Shown here in pieces: positions 55,585 to 64,000 of a DNA stretch of 64,000 nt. Numbering within the stretch: the first letter of the stretch is position 1; each line of letters begins with the position of its first letter. Position numbers and translations under genes: made by a program. Origin of the DNA: JBEKIK01 sp963838495. Its GTDB lineage: Bacteria > Planctomycetota > Planctomycetia > Pirellulales > Thermoguttaceae. Under the pieces are notes generated by a model. That model saw nothing but the letters and a program-made list of their open reading frames with translations, was not told the DNA's origin and ran no database searches. The stretch is taken from the NCBI GenBank assembly GCA_963838495.1, contig CAWIRC010000002.1, positions 372,001 to 436,000 of the forward strand, given 5' to 3'.

Positions 55585-56156
55585 CCATCCTGTCACTGCC
55601 GATCGCTAAGCTAATTAAACCTATGCCCAACATCACCCCCAATCTCTTATCCTCCAATCATTCGTCATTCTGCATTTAAATAACCTCCGTGTCCTTCGTG
55701 AACTTCGTGGAAAAAATTCCAAAAACTGCCAAAATGAAGAACTATTCCAATTCAACCTCGTAACTTTTTTCTAGCGTATTTACACCTATAGCTTTTCATA
55801 TCTGATTATCCCACAATCACTTAACTCCGCCCCCCTTGTTGTGTTCGACAAAATCATCAATTTTCGACTTTTCTGAAATAATTCATTTTCAAAAACCTCA
55901 TGAGGAAAAATTCCAACTCCCTAACCTCTCAATAACTTGCGCATATCGCCACACCATAAAACCCGCTGCTTTCTTTCACAGCACCAAAATGCCTAAAAAA
56001 ACGGCACCATAACCCCTTATTTTCCAACCCCTTAACCCCGGCCCCCCAAGACGTAATTTCGCTTTTCTTCGTATCCCGGAAACAATTCCCAACCCCCTGA
56101 TGAAAAACCTGAACCCTGAACCCTGAACCCCGAACCCTACAAATCCAGTACCCCGG
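55585..56156. other. AT-rich intergenic region with heptamers
   Basis: Right of the IS. Contains ccaatca, ttcgtca, ttctgca, tttaaat (55654-55681), a ccttcgtgaacttcgtgg unit, and at 56108-56142 five heptamers cctgaac, cctgaac, cctgaac, cccgaac, cctacaa just beyond the methyltransferase stop. No gene recognised. Confidence 0.6.
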
Positions 56157-56854
56157 TTATCCGCCCGCTCTGGCAAGATACTGTATCATCGGCGCATGCT
56201 CGGCGACGATGCGCACGATTTCAAATCCCGCGCCTTAAGCAGCCCTTCCATGATCCACGTGAGTGTGCTGTATTCCTTGGCCACGTGTCCGACGGCCCCC
56301 TCGCGCAAGGACTCGGGCATGGCGTTTATGAAAGTCTCGAAATTCGGCGCAGGACTTTGTCCCTCCCATGAAAACACTATGTCGTTCAAAAGAAAAAGCC
56401 CGCCAGGCTTTAGCGCCCGTCGTACGTTTTCCAAAGCGAACGCCTTCCACAAATCCGGCAGATGGTGCAGCACGGCCACCGATACCGCCGCATCATACGC
56501 CCAGGGAGCGGACGAAAAAGTCAAAAAACCGGCCCGGCAAAACTCGATCCCGCTCACCCCTTCCGACTCCGCCCGGCCTTGGGCATACCTCAGCATCGCC
56601 GGCGACACGTCCAAGGCGGTCACCCGATGCCCCGCCTTTGCCGCCGCTATCGCAAAATGACCCGTGCCGGTGCCGATCTCCAAAATCCGCGAATTGCCCG
56701 TCAAGGCAAGCTCCGCCAATATCGCCGCGTCCTCCGCGGCCAGGTCGCGGAACTCGCCCATCCGCCGCTCGTATCTTTCCACTTCCGCCCCATCGGAATA
56801 ATCGGTCCCCACTTGTTGAAATTCGTCCCACTGCCAGGCAAGTCGAAGGCCCAT
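56157..56854 (-). CDS. Class I SAM methyltransferase, UbiE/arsenite-type fold (frameshifted near 3' end)
   Basis: About 232 residues. SAM motif I ILEIGTGTGHFAIAAAKAG, motif II ALDVSPAML, motif post-II YDAAVSVAVLHHLPD, and ALKPGGLFLLND. The continuous frame ends RDLKSCASSPSMRR at 56186. Moving back one base at a run of three Gs/Cs (56226-56228) gives GFEIVRIVAEHAPMIQYLARAGG and a stop at 56157, a much more natural end. Substrate unknown. Located 27 bp downstream of the coiled-coil lipoprotein gene on the same strand, so likely one transcript. Confidence 0.85.
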
Positions 56855-56881
56855 GCGTATTGTTCTCCTGTCAATTCCCTT

Positions 56882-57601
56882 TTATTTGGCCGATTTGTCC
56901 TTTTTCTCCGCCGCTATTTTCTGATAGCTTTTCTCGATCACCTCGAAATCATCCTGGCTGGTGTTCGTCTTTACGAATCTTTCCGCCAACTGCCTGGCGG
57001 TGTTTTCAAATTCCTCGTCCGGCTTTATATGCATCACGTCGTTTTGCTGCAAAGATAGCTGTATGTTGTTATACCAGATAGTCCGCGCCATCTCGTAATA
57101 TTTTTCATATATCGCCCGCACTTCGGCATTGCTTTTATTCTGAGATATGGCCGCATCCAGTTCCTTTTCCAGTTCCGCGTCCAATTCGCCGGGCATGTGC
57201 GGAGCGCTAAGTGCGGCCTTGGCCCAGTCCGTGGCCAGGTCGTTCAAGAAGGAAGTCCGTTTTTGCACAAGCTCCGCATATCTTTCAGCATTCTCATTTT
57301 TCTCTTTTATATCGGCGGTTAATGTTTTTTCCTCCTCGATGAGTTTCTTCACTTCGGCCTCTTTCTTGGCCAGCTCTTTCTTCTGCGATTCTATCGCGTT
57401 CAGGGCCTCTCGAATCTTTTTCTCCCTCGCGGCTATCTCGTTTTCTTTTTCACTGATCTTTTCCAGCGTCTCTTGATTGTGTTGCAGCGTATCCTGGTTG
57501 ATTTTTTGTTGCTCCATCAGTTTCTGGGCCGCATCGTCGCTGGTTGAACAGCCGGACGCCAACAACAACATTCCCAGGACAACTGACAAGAATAACCGCA
57601 T
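56882..57601 (-). CDS. Coiled-coil lipoprotein
   Basis: 239 residues. Signal MRLFLSVVLGMLLLASGC with lipobox ASGC (Cys18). From about 30 to 115 there is a long charged coiled coil (EKENEIAAREKKIREALNAIES split, KKELAKKEAEVKKL). A C-terminal helical part with few aromatic residues ends EKKDKSAK. Probably anchored in a membrane and spanning part of the periplasm. No family recognised. Confidence 0.8.
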   Translation of the reverse strand: MRLFLSVVLGMLLLASGCSTSDDAAQKLMEQQKINQDTLQHNQETLEKISEKENEIAAREKKIREALNAIESQKKELAKKEAEVKKLIEEEKTLTADIKEKNENAERYAELVQKRTSFLNDLATDWAKAALSAPHMPGELDAELEKELDAAISQNKSNAEVRAIYEKYYEMARTIWYNNIQLSLQQNDVMHIKPDEEFENTARQLAERFVKTNTSQDDFEVIEKSYQKIAAEKKDKSAK

Positions 57602-58055
57602 GTTTTGAACCCTCTTAAAAAGGTGGCATCGGTCTGCAAAACAAAAGCCGAGAATTTGCGTTGATAAAAACTACCCCGGCGTTCGTTGGTCCACCTCCAC
57701 GAAATTATCGCTCTTGCCGGGGCCCGCAAATCGTTGAACCCATTTTACTGAAAACGAACGTGAAATTCCATATTGATTCTCGAATGTAAACATGCCCAAG
57801 AAATCCCCAAAAAATATCGCAAAAATCACGCGTCGTTATAGTAGCGCCATTTATCGCAAAATCCGGCGAAAATCGCGCCCAGGCATGAGTTCCAAGCCCG
57901 CCCCCAAAAAAAGAAGGGGGCGGCAGTTTAACTGCCGCCCCAACTATATTTTTAAATCCGCCATAGTTTTTTATAACGATCTGCCCACCGCCCACTGTCC
58001 ACTGCCCACTATCCGCTCTCAGTGATCCATTGTCAACTTACCCTGCCCCTTTATC
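57602..58055. repeat. Spacer with GGGGC hairpin and heptamers
   Basis: 57917-57941 is ggggcggcagttt/aactgccgcccc. 57982-58016 is tgcccac, cgcccac, tgtccac, tgcccac, tatccgc, ending about 40 bp from the thioredoxin-like gene stop. The remainder shows nothing recognisable. Confidence 0.7.
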
Positions 58056-58568
58056 CTATCCGTGTTGCGTATCAGACGATTTGGCCGGCGACTCGGGAAG
58101 TTCCACCCCCGAATCCGCCGAACTGGAATCCCTGTCGATGATGGTTTTGTCGGAATTGTGGTCTCCCTCATCATAGGCCAGCTCTTCTTTAATAAACTGC
58201 TCCACTTTCTCCACGGACTGGCCGCCCACAAGCTTCCGCCGGATCCAGCCCCGCCCGGTCCTGCGATACATCACCAATTGAGGGACCGGACCGCCGCCCG
58301 TGAGTTCCTTGGCCAGTTCGCTGTCCCTGTCGGCGTTAACCTGGGCAAAGGCCACTCTCTTGAACAATCCCCGCTCCCGTAATTTGGGCAATACGTTTCT
58401 TTTCATCGACTGGCACGGTCCGCACCAATCGGTGCTGACCATGACCATCATCGGTTTGCCGGTTTCGGCAATTTCGCGTCGGGCTTCGGCGTAACTCTCG
58501 GCACTATCGGTCCCGGGCGAGGCCAGCAAGACAGTTTGCACAAGCGCAGCGCAGAGTGTTAGTGTCAT
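58056..58568 (-). CDS. Thioredoxin-like protein
   Basis: 170 residues. Weak N-terminal signal (MTLTLCAALVQTVLLAS), then a thioredoxin fold with redox motif WCGPC in MVSTDWCGPCQSMKR, cis-Pro in GGGPVPQLVMYR, and an acidic Ser/Asp-rich tail of about 40 residues. Likely an exported disulfide reductase or a co-opted thiol protein. Gene stands alone. Start and signal peptide prediction are moderately certain. Confidence 0.85.
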   Translation of the reverse strand: MTLTLCAALVQTVLLASPGTDSAESYAEARREIAETGKPMMVMVSTDWCGPCQSMKRNVLPKLRERGLFKRVAFAQVNADRDSELAKELTGGGPVPQLVMYRRTGRGWIRRKLVGGQSVEKVEQFIKEELAYDEGDHNSDKTIIDRDSSSADSGVELPESPAKSSDTQHG

Positions 58569-59013
58569 TGTAATGGTCTCCTTTTCTTATCTTTCAAGGT
58601 AGGATGTTTGGCGGGTAAGGCGTCTGGCGTTCGTTAACTAATTAAGGCTTTTGGCTGGGATACGGACACCATAATGGAATTTCTTACCCACGCGAGGTTA
58701 CGGAGAATGTACCTGGGTCAAAAAAATTGACAAGGGGGGCGCAGGGAAATTTAACGCCTGGATAATTTGGATAATTTTCTTACCCCGCCAATTGACCGCC
58801 TTCCATAGACATCTGGCCGGGATGCAAATAACCATCTTATTCAAGCGTCTTTTCAGATCACGCGACGTAAGTCCCGTTTTTTAAGGAAGTTCGGCAAACA
58901 TCCGATTGTGTATTCCAAATTCAAGACGATATAATTAATTATCCCCAAAATTTATAATCATAAAAATAAACAATAAATAATTGTTTATAATATTTTTTTC
59001 AATATGAGGCGTT
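58569..59013. other. Intergenic region, divergent promoters expected
   Basis: 445 bp between the thioredoxin-like gene (minus) and the oxidoreductase (plus). AT-rich close to 58930-59010. No repeat of the known families and no RNA gene recognised. Confidence 0.5.
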
Positions 59014-60024
59014 ATGAAGCTTCGCATCGGCTTGGTGGGCTTGGGCGACGTGTGGCAAACCCGACACGCCCCCGCACTGCGCACAATGTCCGACCGCTTC
59101 GAGGTCCACGCCGTCTGCGACCAGGTCGCCCATAGGGCCGAACAAGTCGCCGCCGAATTCAATGCCAATGCCGTGGACGGGTATCGCTCCCTTGCCATGC
59201 GCGAAGATATCGACGCCGTGCTCCTCCTCTCGCCCCAGTGGTACGGGGCCTTGCCCATCCTGGCCGCCTGCGAATCCGGCAAGGCCGTCTACTGCGCCGC
59301 CGGATTGGACCTGGAATTCGAGGAAGCCGAATTGGTCAAAAACCGGGTGGTCGAATCGGGCATCGCCTTCATGGCCGAATTTCCCCGCCGCCACTCCCCG
59401 GCCACCATCCGCCTTAAGGAACTGATCGCCACCCGCTTGGGCATGCCGCGCCTGGTGTTCTGCCATCAGCGTTCGGCCGCCCAGCCCACCGGCCATTGCC
59501 TGCCCGTTCGCCCGCCCGAGCATTTCGCCGCCCGGCACCTGGTCGAACTGGTCGATTGGTGCTGCTACGTGATCGACCAAAAACCGAGCATGGTTACGGG
59601 GCTGATGCATCGAACCGGCTGCAATGCCCCCGACGACGACTACCAGATGATGAGCCTGGATTTTTCCGAGCCCGCTCATCCCGGCTCCGGCCCGGTGGCC
59701 CAAATAAGCTGCGGCCGCTACATCCCCGCCGAGTGGCAGGAGGCCATCACTTACCGCCCATTGGCATACATGCAGATCTCCTGCGCGAACGGCGTCGCCT
59801 TCGTCGATCTGCCCGCCACGCTGGTCTGGTTCGACGAAGCCGGCCGGCACGTGGAATCGCTCGACAGCGAACGCCCCATCGGCGAGCAAATGCTCACCCA
59901 ATTCTATCGGGCCGTTACCAGCCTGGTCCGCCAAACCACCGACCTGGAAGACGCCTACCGCGCCCTATACATAGTCCGCGAAGCCCGCCGCAGCCACCAA
60001 GAAGGCCGCCGTATCGCACTGTAG
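59014..60024 (+). CDS. Gfo/Idh/MocA-family oxidoreductase
   Basis: 336 residues. N-terminal Rossmann domain LRIGLVGLGDVWQTRHAPAL (GxGxxG variant), AVCDQVAHRAEQVAAEF, DAVLLLSPQWYGALPILAACESGKAVYCA (split across residues 67-97; the classic EKP is replaced by a CAAGLDLE stretch), and the C-terminal beta sheet with RHLVELVDWCCYVI. The replacement of the EKP lysine suggests altered chemistry or a non-catalytic member. NAD(P)-dependent sugar or polyol metabolism is the family theme. Start ATG 59014 follows an AT-rich leader with no clear Shine-Dalgarno. Confidence 0.85.
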   Translation: MKLRIGLVGLGDVWQTRHAPALRTMSDRFEVHAVCDQVAHRAEQVAAEFNANAVDGYRSLAMREDIDAVLLLSPQWYGALPILAACESGKAVYCAAGLDLEFEEAELVKNRVVESGIAFMAEFPRRHSPATIRLKELIATRLGMPRLVFCHQRSAAQPTGHCLPVRPPEHFAARHLVELVDWCCYVIDQKPSMVTGLMHRTGCNAPDDDYQMMSLDFSEPAHPGSGPVAQISCGRYIPAEWQEAITYRPLAYMQISCANGVAFVDLPATLVWFDEAGRHVESLDSERPIGEQMLTQFYRAVTSLVRQTTDLEDAYRALYIVREARRSHQEGRRIAL

Positions 60025-60507
60025 ATTCCCTTACCTTGCGCTGTGAACATAGAATAGTTCTGCCCCCTTTCTTACCGGGATTTTGCGGGACGCCTTTTTG
60101 ATGTGTTGCATTTTTAGGGTTTTGTTGCGGGGCGGAAACGGTGTTGGGTTTTGGAGTTGTGGAAAGTGGTGTGAACGGAACTTCGATGGGCTCAATGGAG
60201 GGGTGTTGCGTGGTAGGGGTTTTTACGTGGGTTTTTTCGGTACACTAATCTCCGCTAATCGGCGCTGATAAGAGCGACGGCATAGGGAGCGGCGTCGATT
60301 GTAAGGAGGTAGTTGGCCTAGTTTCAAGAGGAATCTTTGGGCATTTTCGCAAACACAACGAAGGATGTTTTTGTGGAGATGATCGATTAGAATGAATGCA
60401 TATGGGCCGGCTAGTGACCTGCCAAAGCGATCACTGCTGGGCAAGCCAGCAGTGGCACCCGAGCGACGAGATTGATCGTGCCGGAAGGATTATAGGGGAC
60501 ACCTGGT
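60025..60507. other. Intergenic region
   Basis: 483 bp. Contains ctaatctccgctaatcggcgctgataag (60246-60272, related to 44264) and the hairpin cactgctgggcaagccagcagtg followed by gcacccgagcg (60431-60463). No gene recognised. Confidence 0.5.
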
Positions 60508-61071
60508 ATGAATGAGCGGGAGTTCATAGCTGACCTTGTTCAAGAACTGAACTTACAGCTAGGCGACTGCGTGGTGGCAACTCATAAAAGCATTCTCTAC
60601 AACCTCACTATCGACGACGATGGCCGAGTGCGGATGGGCGTGGATGAGGAAGGTGAGCCGATTCGGGGAAGGGGCAAGGGCTTTGAGCAAGACTTTCTCA
60701 TTTATGAGAACCCTGGCTCCTCGTACGCAAACCCGGTCATTCCCAGGGTCATCGCAGAGGTCAAGTATAACCACGTAACTACGCATGACGCGATCGTTTA
60801 CAGCGAGAAAGCAAGGCGGATAAGGGCAGTGTATCCATACGTACGTTACGGACTTATACTTGGTGGGTTCTCATGTATTCCTGGTCGTGTTCTCCGCTTA
60901 GGAGAGGGGTTCGATTACATACTTGCGATCGTTCATCCGTTGCAGTCAAAAGACGTGCTCTATGTACGTAACCTCTTAACCGAGGAACTTGATGCTTCCC
61001 GTGCGCTTGCTCGAATCGCGTTCGGAAGGAAACAGATCGCGAGCTTTCGACGCAAAATTGAGATCCTATGA
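60508..61071 (+). CDS. Putative PD-(D/E)XK nuclease-fold protein
   Basis: 187 residues. The pattern E60-x-D62 ... E84-V-K86 (FEQDFLIYE then VIAEVKY) with an N-terminal helix matches the PD-(D/E)XK core of restriction-type nucleases. It is followed by HDAIVYSEKARRIRAVYPYVRYGLI, a helix-strand pair common in the fold. No methyltransferase gene lies next to it, so a classical restriction-modification pair is not visible here. A ggggac lies before ATG. Fold assignment is by eye. Confidence 0.6.
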   Translation: MNEREFIADLVQELNLQLGDCVVATHKSILYNLTIDDDGRVRMGVDEEGEPIRGRGKGFEQDFLIYENPGSSYANPVIPRVIAEVKYNHVTTHDAIVYSEKARRIRAVYPYVRYGLILGGFSCIPGRVLRLGEGFDYILAIVHPLQSKDVLYVRNLLTEELDASRALARIAFGRKQIASFRRKIEIL

Positions 61072-61138
61072 TTACACTCAGCCGGCCAATGCACAGGGCC
61101 GGCATTGTATGCTCTGCGGCGCTTCATCAAGCCATATA

Positions 61139-61335
61139 GATCAAAAAAGGGATCAAAAGATCAAAAAAGGGGTCAGAACTATTTATCTTTCATTTTTTAA
61201 CCGTTTTGGGCAGGCAGGGAGATGGAATTATCAAATCTGTTAATAGAAAATTGTATTGACTCCTTTTTCACTCATTCCTTTTTCACTCCCATGGGGCAAA
61301 TTCCGGAAATTCCGGGGGAAATTCCGGGGACACAA
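61139..61335. repeat. Short direct repeats
   Basis: gatcaaaaaaggg, gatcaaaa, gatcaaaaaagggg followed by gtcagaac (61139-61179); ctcctttttcactcattcctttttcactccc (about 61260-61290); aaattccgg, aaattccggggg, aaattccgggg acac (61298-61333). They resemble dispersed REP-like elements with ggggtcagaac/ggggacac ends known in other genomes. Part of a 326-bp gene-free spacer. Confidence 0.55.
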
Positions 61336-61397
61336 TACCAGTATCGGTAAAATAGTCAAGGAACGTCTCAATATCAATCCGTCCTACCGATCCAATT

Positions 61398-62534
61398 TCA
61401 AAAATCGTGCGCGAATGGGCCGAGCAATCTTTTCATGGTCGCCACGCCCGGCAAGCGATTGATTCGCATCAGCAGCCGCCAATCAAGACGATTTATTAGT
61501 TCCTGGTAGCGGGCTTCTTGTTGGGCGATTGTTAATCGCTGGTTCTGTGATTCTTCTTTCAGATCGCGGACTGCTTCCCGGAGGATTCGTATTTCCAGTT
61601 TCTGATTTTCGACGTTTTCCACGCTCGGATTGGCGGCATCCACGCTGATGGGATGGTCGAAGCATTCCAGGTCAAACGCCCGCATGATTTTCAAGCGGTT
61701 TGCAATCCATTCGATAGTCAGCTCCGGAGACGTTTGAGATGCGCGGGAAATGGCGGAATCGAGAAGATCGAGGAACGCGCCGATGCGGAAGGAAGTCCGC
61801 CACTTGCGGCCGTTTTTTTCCTCGAAATAGCGGCGGTTCTTGCGGAAAAGTTCGCTGGCGTCCCAGCGGCCGAAGCTGGCGCTGCCCTTGTGATAGATAA
61901 AAACGCCTTCCAGGCAGGCCAGCTTGAAGCCCTGATCGCCCGCCCGCACGCAAAAATCGTCGTCCTCGAAAAATCCCAGCCCAAAATTCTCGTCCAGAAG
62001 GCCGATCTTCTGAAAAACCTCTTTGCGGATCATCACGCAGAAAAAACCCAGCAAGGCGGTGTAAAACCAACTGTTTTCATGCCGCGAGGCATATTGGCGC
62101 CCGGCCTGAATCACCGACTCCGGTTCCCCGGCAGGCAGATATATCACCTGCTCGTTGCCCACCGTGTTGGAGACCGGTCCCAGCAAGCCCACCTCCTCGT
62201 GCGCGGCGGCAAAGGCCAGCATCTTGTCCAGCCAATGATCCGTGACCCGCGTGTCGCTGTTTAAGAGCACATAGAAATCGGCCTCGGCCGCGCGGATTCC
62301 AACGTTGTTCCCGCCGGCAAAGCCCTTGTTTTCGGTATTGAAAACGAGCTTGAGATTCACGTGCCGCGCCTGCAATTCTCGCAGATACTCCCGGGTATTG
62401 TCCGTGGAGGCGTTGTCCACGACCAAAACCTCGAAGTCGCAAGAGTTTTGCGCGGCGAAAATGCTCTCCAGGCAGGGTTTCGTCGTCTCTTCCAACGAAT
62501 TGTACGACAAAACAATAATCGCGGCTTGGCTCAT
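61398..62534 (-). CDS. Family 2 glycosyltransferase
   Basis: 378 residues from MSQAAIIVLSYNSLEET (an upstream in-frame ATG at 62546 is possible). GT-A fold: VVDNASTDNTREYL, NKGFAGGNNVGI, LNSDTRVTDHWL (DxD-type), FEDDDFCVRAGDQG and the acceptor loop HKGSASFGR. It resembles rhamnosyl- or mannosyltransferases of O-antigen/polysaccharide clusters. The C-terminal 110 residues are helical and charged, with a coiled coil (EIRILREAVRDLKEESQNQR). Cytoplasmic face. Downstream of sulfotransferase and kinase genes on the same strand. Confidence 0.9.
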   Translation of the reverse strand: MSQAAIIVLSYNSLEETTKPCLESIFAAQNSCDFEVLVVDNASTDNTREYLRELQARHVNLKLVFNTENKGFAGGNNVGIRAAEADFYVLLNSDTRVTDHWLDKMLAFAAAHEEVGLLGPVSNTVGNEQVIYLPAGEPESVIQAGRQYASRHENSWFYTALLGFFCVMIRKEVFQKIGLLDENFGLGFFEDDDFCVRAGDQGFKLACLEGVFIYHKGSASFGRWDASELFRKNRRYFEEKNGRKWRTSFRIGAFLDLLDSAISRASQTSPELTIEWIANRLKIMRAFDLECFDHPISVDAANPSVENVENQKLEIRILREAVRDLKEESQNQRLTIAQQEARYQELINRLDWRLLMRINRLPGVATMKRLLGPFAHDF

Positions 62535-62650
62535 GAGCGAATGCACTCAACGGCGAATAAAAAATAATTTGTGATGCAGGCGTCTCGCCTGCATTATGCG
62601 GCCGACCATGGCTTCGCGACGGCGCCCGCAGCCGCACCACAAACAACTGC

Positions 62651-63487
62651 TCAGCCTGTTAAAACCGGAGCTTCTGTTTTGCGGAAAACAGGTCCGGCTT
62701 GTTCGCACAACTGAAAATACAAATCGGCAATCGGCCTGGGCAATGCGGCGTCGGGCGAGCCGTCTTCCCAGCGATTGTTGCGCAAATGTTCTTTACAGGT
62801 GCCCGATAGTCCTTCGTGCAGGGCAGGGGATTGCGTCAGGCCCAGAAAATCCCCGATCCGCGCGATCTCCACCGCCGGATCGGCAAAATGCGAATCGTAA
62901 TGTGTTATTATCCGCTCGGCCGGCGTCGTGGCCGCAAGCAGACTGGACTGATACACCCGCCAAAGCTCCAGCCCGGCGGAAATCGGCATCTGGTTCCGCC
63001 GCTTCAACGATTGCGCCACCTCCCCGGGATGGCGCAGACAAACGATTATTCTTAAGCCGGGTATCAACCTTTTCCAAAAAGGAAGCGTGAGCGAAGTCCG
63101 CGGGTCTTTCCACCCCCAAACTCCAAAACCCCTCCGCTTGCGAAGAAGTTTTTTTGCCTTGCGGCGAATTGACAATAGATCGCGCGACCTTTCCCAGCCC
63201 TGTTCAACCAAAGGCGGCGCATCCCAAGCCCCGGAAAAATGCCGCAATATCTCGTCGTTCAGCCCGACAAACCCGTCGTCCTCCCAAAAACCGTCGCGAT
63301 TGTCCGCCGCAAACACCCTGAGGACCTTTTCCGGGCCCATGTAAACGCCCAAGCGGCTTATGAGTTGCGAGACCATGGAAGTCCCGCTGCGGTGCATCCC
63401 GCACACGCAAACCACGGTTTGTTCCGGCCTCGCCGCGCCGGGCTTAATCCAGTTCTTTAATTTCTTCCAACCACAGGCGAATTTCAT
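62651..63487 (-). CDS. Sulfotransferase-family protein
   Basis: 278 residues. PAPS-binding 5' loop CVCGMHRSGTSMVSQLISRL (P-loop-like, residues about 28-46) and the 3'-phosphate site RHPGEVAQSLKRR at about 152. WGWKDPRTSLTLPFW is typical of bacterial carbohydrate sulfotransferase-like proteins. The start overlaps the kinase gene by 44 bp, so both come from one transcript. A role in sulfating a polysaccharide made with the neighbouring GT2 is plausible but unproven. Confidence 0.85.
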   Translation of the reverse strand: MKFACGWKKLKNWIKPGAARPEQTVVCVCGMHRSGTSMVSQLISRLGVYMGPEKVLRVFAADNRDGFWEDDGFVGLNDEILRHFSGAWDAPPLVEQGWERSRDLLSIRRKAKKLLRKRRGFGVWGWKDPRTSLTLPFWKRLIPGLRIIVCLRHPGEVAQSLKRRNQMPISAGLELWRVYQSSLLAATTPAERIITHYDSHFADPAVEIARIGDFLGLTQSPALHEGLSGTCKEHLRNNRWEDGSPDAALPRPIADLYFQLCEQAGPVFRKTEAPVLTG

Positions 63488-64000
63488 TGTCGTACTCGCT
63501 GGCCAAATCGACCTTGATGAGCTGCCTGTGAAAACTGGCGGCTCCCTCCTTCACCAAATCGGCGGCCTCGGCGCTGGGAAAACGCCGCATGGGATCGGGC
63601 GCAACCAGCCCGCGGCAAAAATTCATCAGCAAATCGTTGCGCACGATCTCTTCCGGCAGAATGTGCGGCAGACGCTGCGCCAGAAATCGCTTGGCCTCCA
63701 ACAGGTCGCGAAAATTCGTCAGCCCCGAAAACGTGCGGCGCCCCGGAAAGCATCTCGATCAGTACGTACCCCAGGCTGGCCAGGTCCGAACGCGGCGTGC
63801 AGTCGCCGCCTTCCAGAACCTCCGGAGCGGCATAAGTGGGGGTGCACGTCCGCCGCGAGGGCGCTTGCTTCAGGTCGATTGCGGAGCCCAAATCCACGAT
63901 CTTGGCATTGCCCGTACGCTTGAGCATGATGTTCGAAGGCTTTAAATCGCCGTGCACGATGTCTTCGCGGTGCAGCGCCGCCAGGGCTGCCAGGCAATCG
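63444..64000 (-). CDS. Serine/threonine protein kinase, C-terminal part (frameshifted, runs off window)
   Basis: Partial; the N-terminus lies beyond 64000. Catalytic loop HGDLKPSN (HRD replaced by HGD), activation segment start IVDLGSAID (DFG replaced by DLG), YAAPEVLEGG and SDLASLGYVLIEML. The frame advances by one at a four-G run (63741-63744), giving SGRRTFSGLTNFRDLLEAKRF and then a C-terminal extension ending NEIRLWLEEIKELD. The APE and later helices are intact. The HGD and DLG variants are seen in some active bacterial kinases. It may feed the FHA-domain activator at 39.5 kb or act on the sulfotransferase; neither is shown. Confidence 0.85.

Noticed and set aside
13377..64000. Widespread programmed frameshifting as a new system
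   Set aside because: Shifts go in both directions, sites share no motif or downstream structure, and most lie in short C/G/A runs. Sequencing or assembly indels explain them all; only ftsY has a true slippery heptamer.
1..64000. tRNA, rRNA, tmRNA or RNase P RNA genes
   Set aside because: No cloverleaf with a TTCNANNC-type arm or conserved RNA core was recognised by eye in the intergenic regions; a covariance-model search would be decisive.

Overview
The window looks like a chromosomal piece of a member of the Planctomycetota. The evidence is a BBP2/OmpL-like beta-barrel porin, a DUF1598-type secreted protein ending in WWWN, an FHA-headed sigma-54 activator, an ECF sigma factor with an overlapping membrane partner, an McsA/McsB pair, many lipoproteins and weak or absent Shine-Dalgarno sequences. 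The class cannot be fixed from this. No rRNA, tRNA, CRISPR array or prophage was recognised. Two intact insertion sequences are present: an IS5/IS903-type element at 11.5 kb and an IS701/IS4-like element at 54.2 kb.

Layout. 0-5.6 kb: ftsY, porin, PII protein, tatC and a class I mannose-6-phosphate isomerase. 5.9-11.4 kb: CHASE hybrid histidine kinase overlapping a GGDEF response regulator, a small lipoprotein, and an rRNA pseudouridine synthase. 11.5-14.3 kb: IS element, HEPN-type gene pair, pyrK. 14.4-20.7 kb: rpsT, TPR protein, PLP enzyme, coaD and a GT39-like membrane glycosyltransferase. 21.4-25.1 kb: mcsB, mcsA and trpE. 25.4-31.2 kb: large lipoprotein plus ABC ATPase and ABC permease. 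31.4-35.6 kb: GGDEF protein, pyrB, pyrC and a NYN nuclease. 36-45 kb: methyltransferase, DUF1598 protein, sigma-54 activator and two uncharacterised envelope proteins. 45-54 kb: carbonic-anhydrase-like protein, GH3 glycosidase, lipase, L-isoaspartate methyltransferase, and ECF sigma factor with partner. 54-64 kb: IS701-like element, methyltransferase, coiled-coil lipoprotein, thioredoxin-like protein, Gfo/Idh/MocA oxidoreductase, orphan PD-(D/E)XK protein, and a GT2 - sulfotransferase - Ser/Thr kinase cluster running off the right end.

Two features dominate. First, the intergenic DNA is built from several families of short repeats. The most striking are degenerate tandem heptamers. Each locus has its own heptamer, but the period is always 7. 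Two spacers (pyrB-pyrC and pyrC-NYN) are filled from stop codon to start codon; the second is exactly ten heptamers. At tatC and a GGDEF gene the heptamers supply the last codons and the stop. Hairpin families are interspersed, including one (ccctctccctttgggagaggg...agggtgaggg) found at 11 loci in a single orientation. Second, about twenty otherwise complete genes carry a single-base frameshift, in both directions and often in a C, G or A run. Uncorrected sequencing or assembly indels are the simplest explanation. Those genes are annotated here over their full corrected spans with both reading frames stated.
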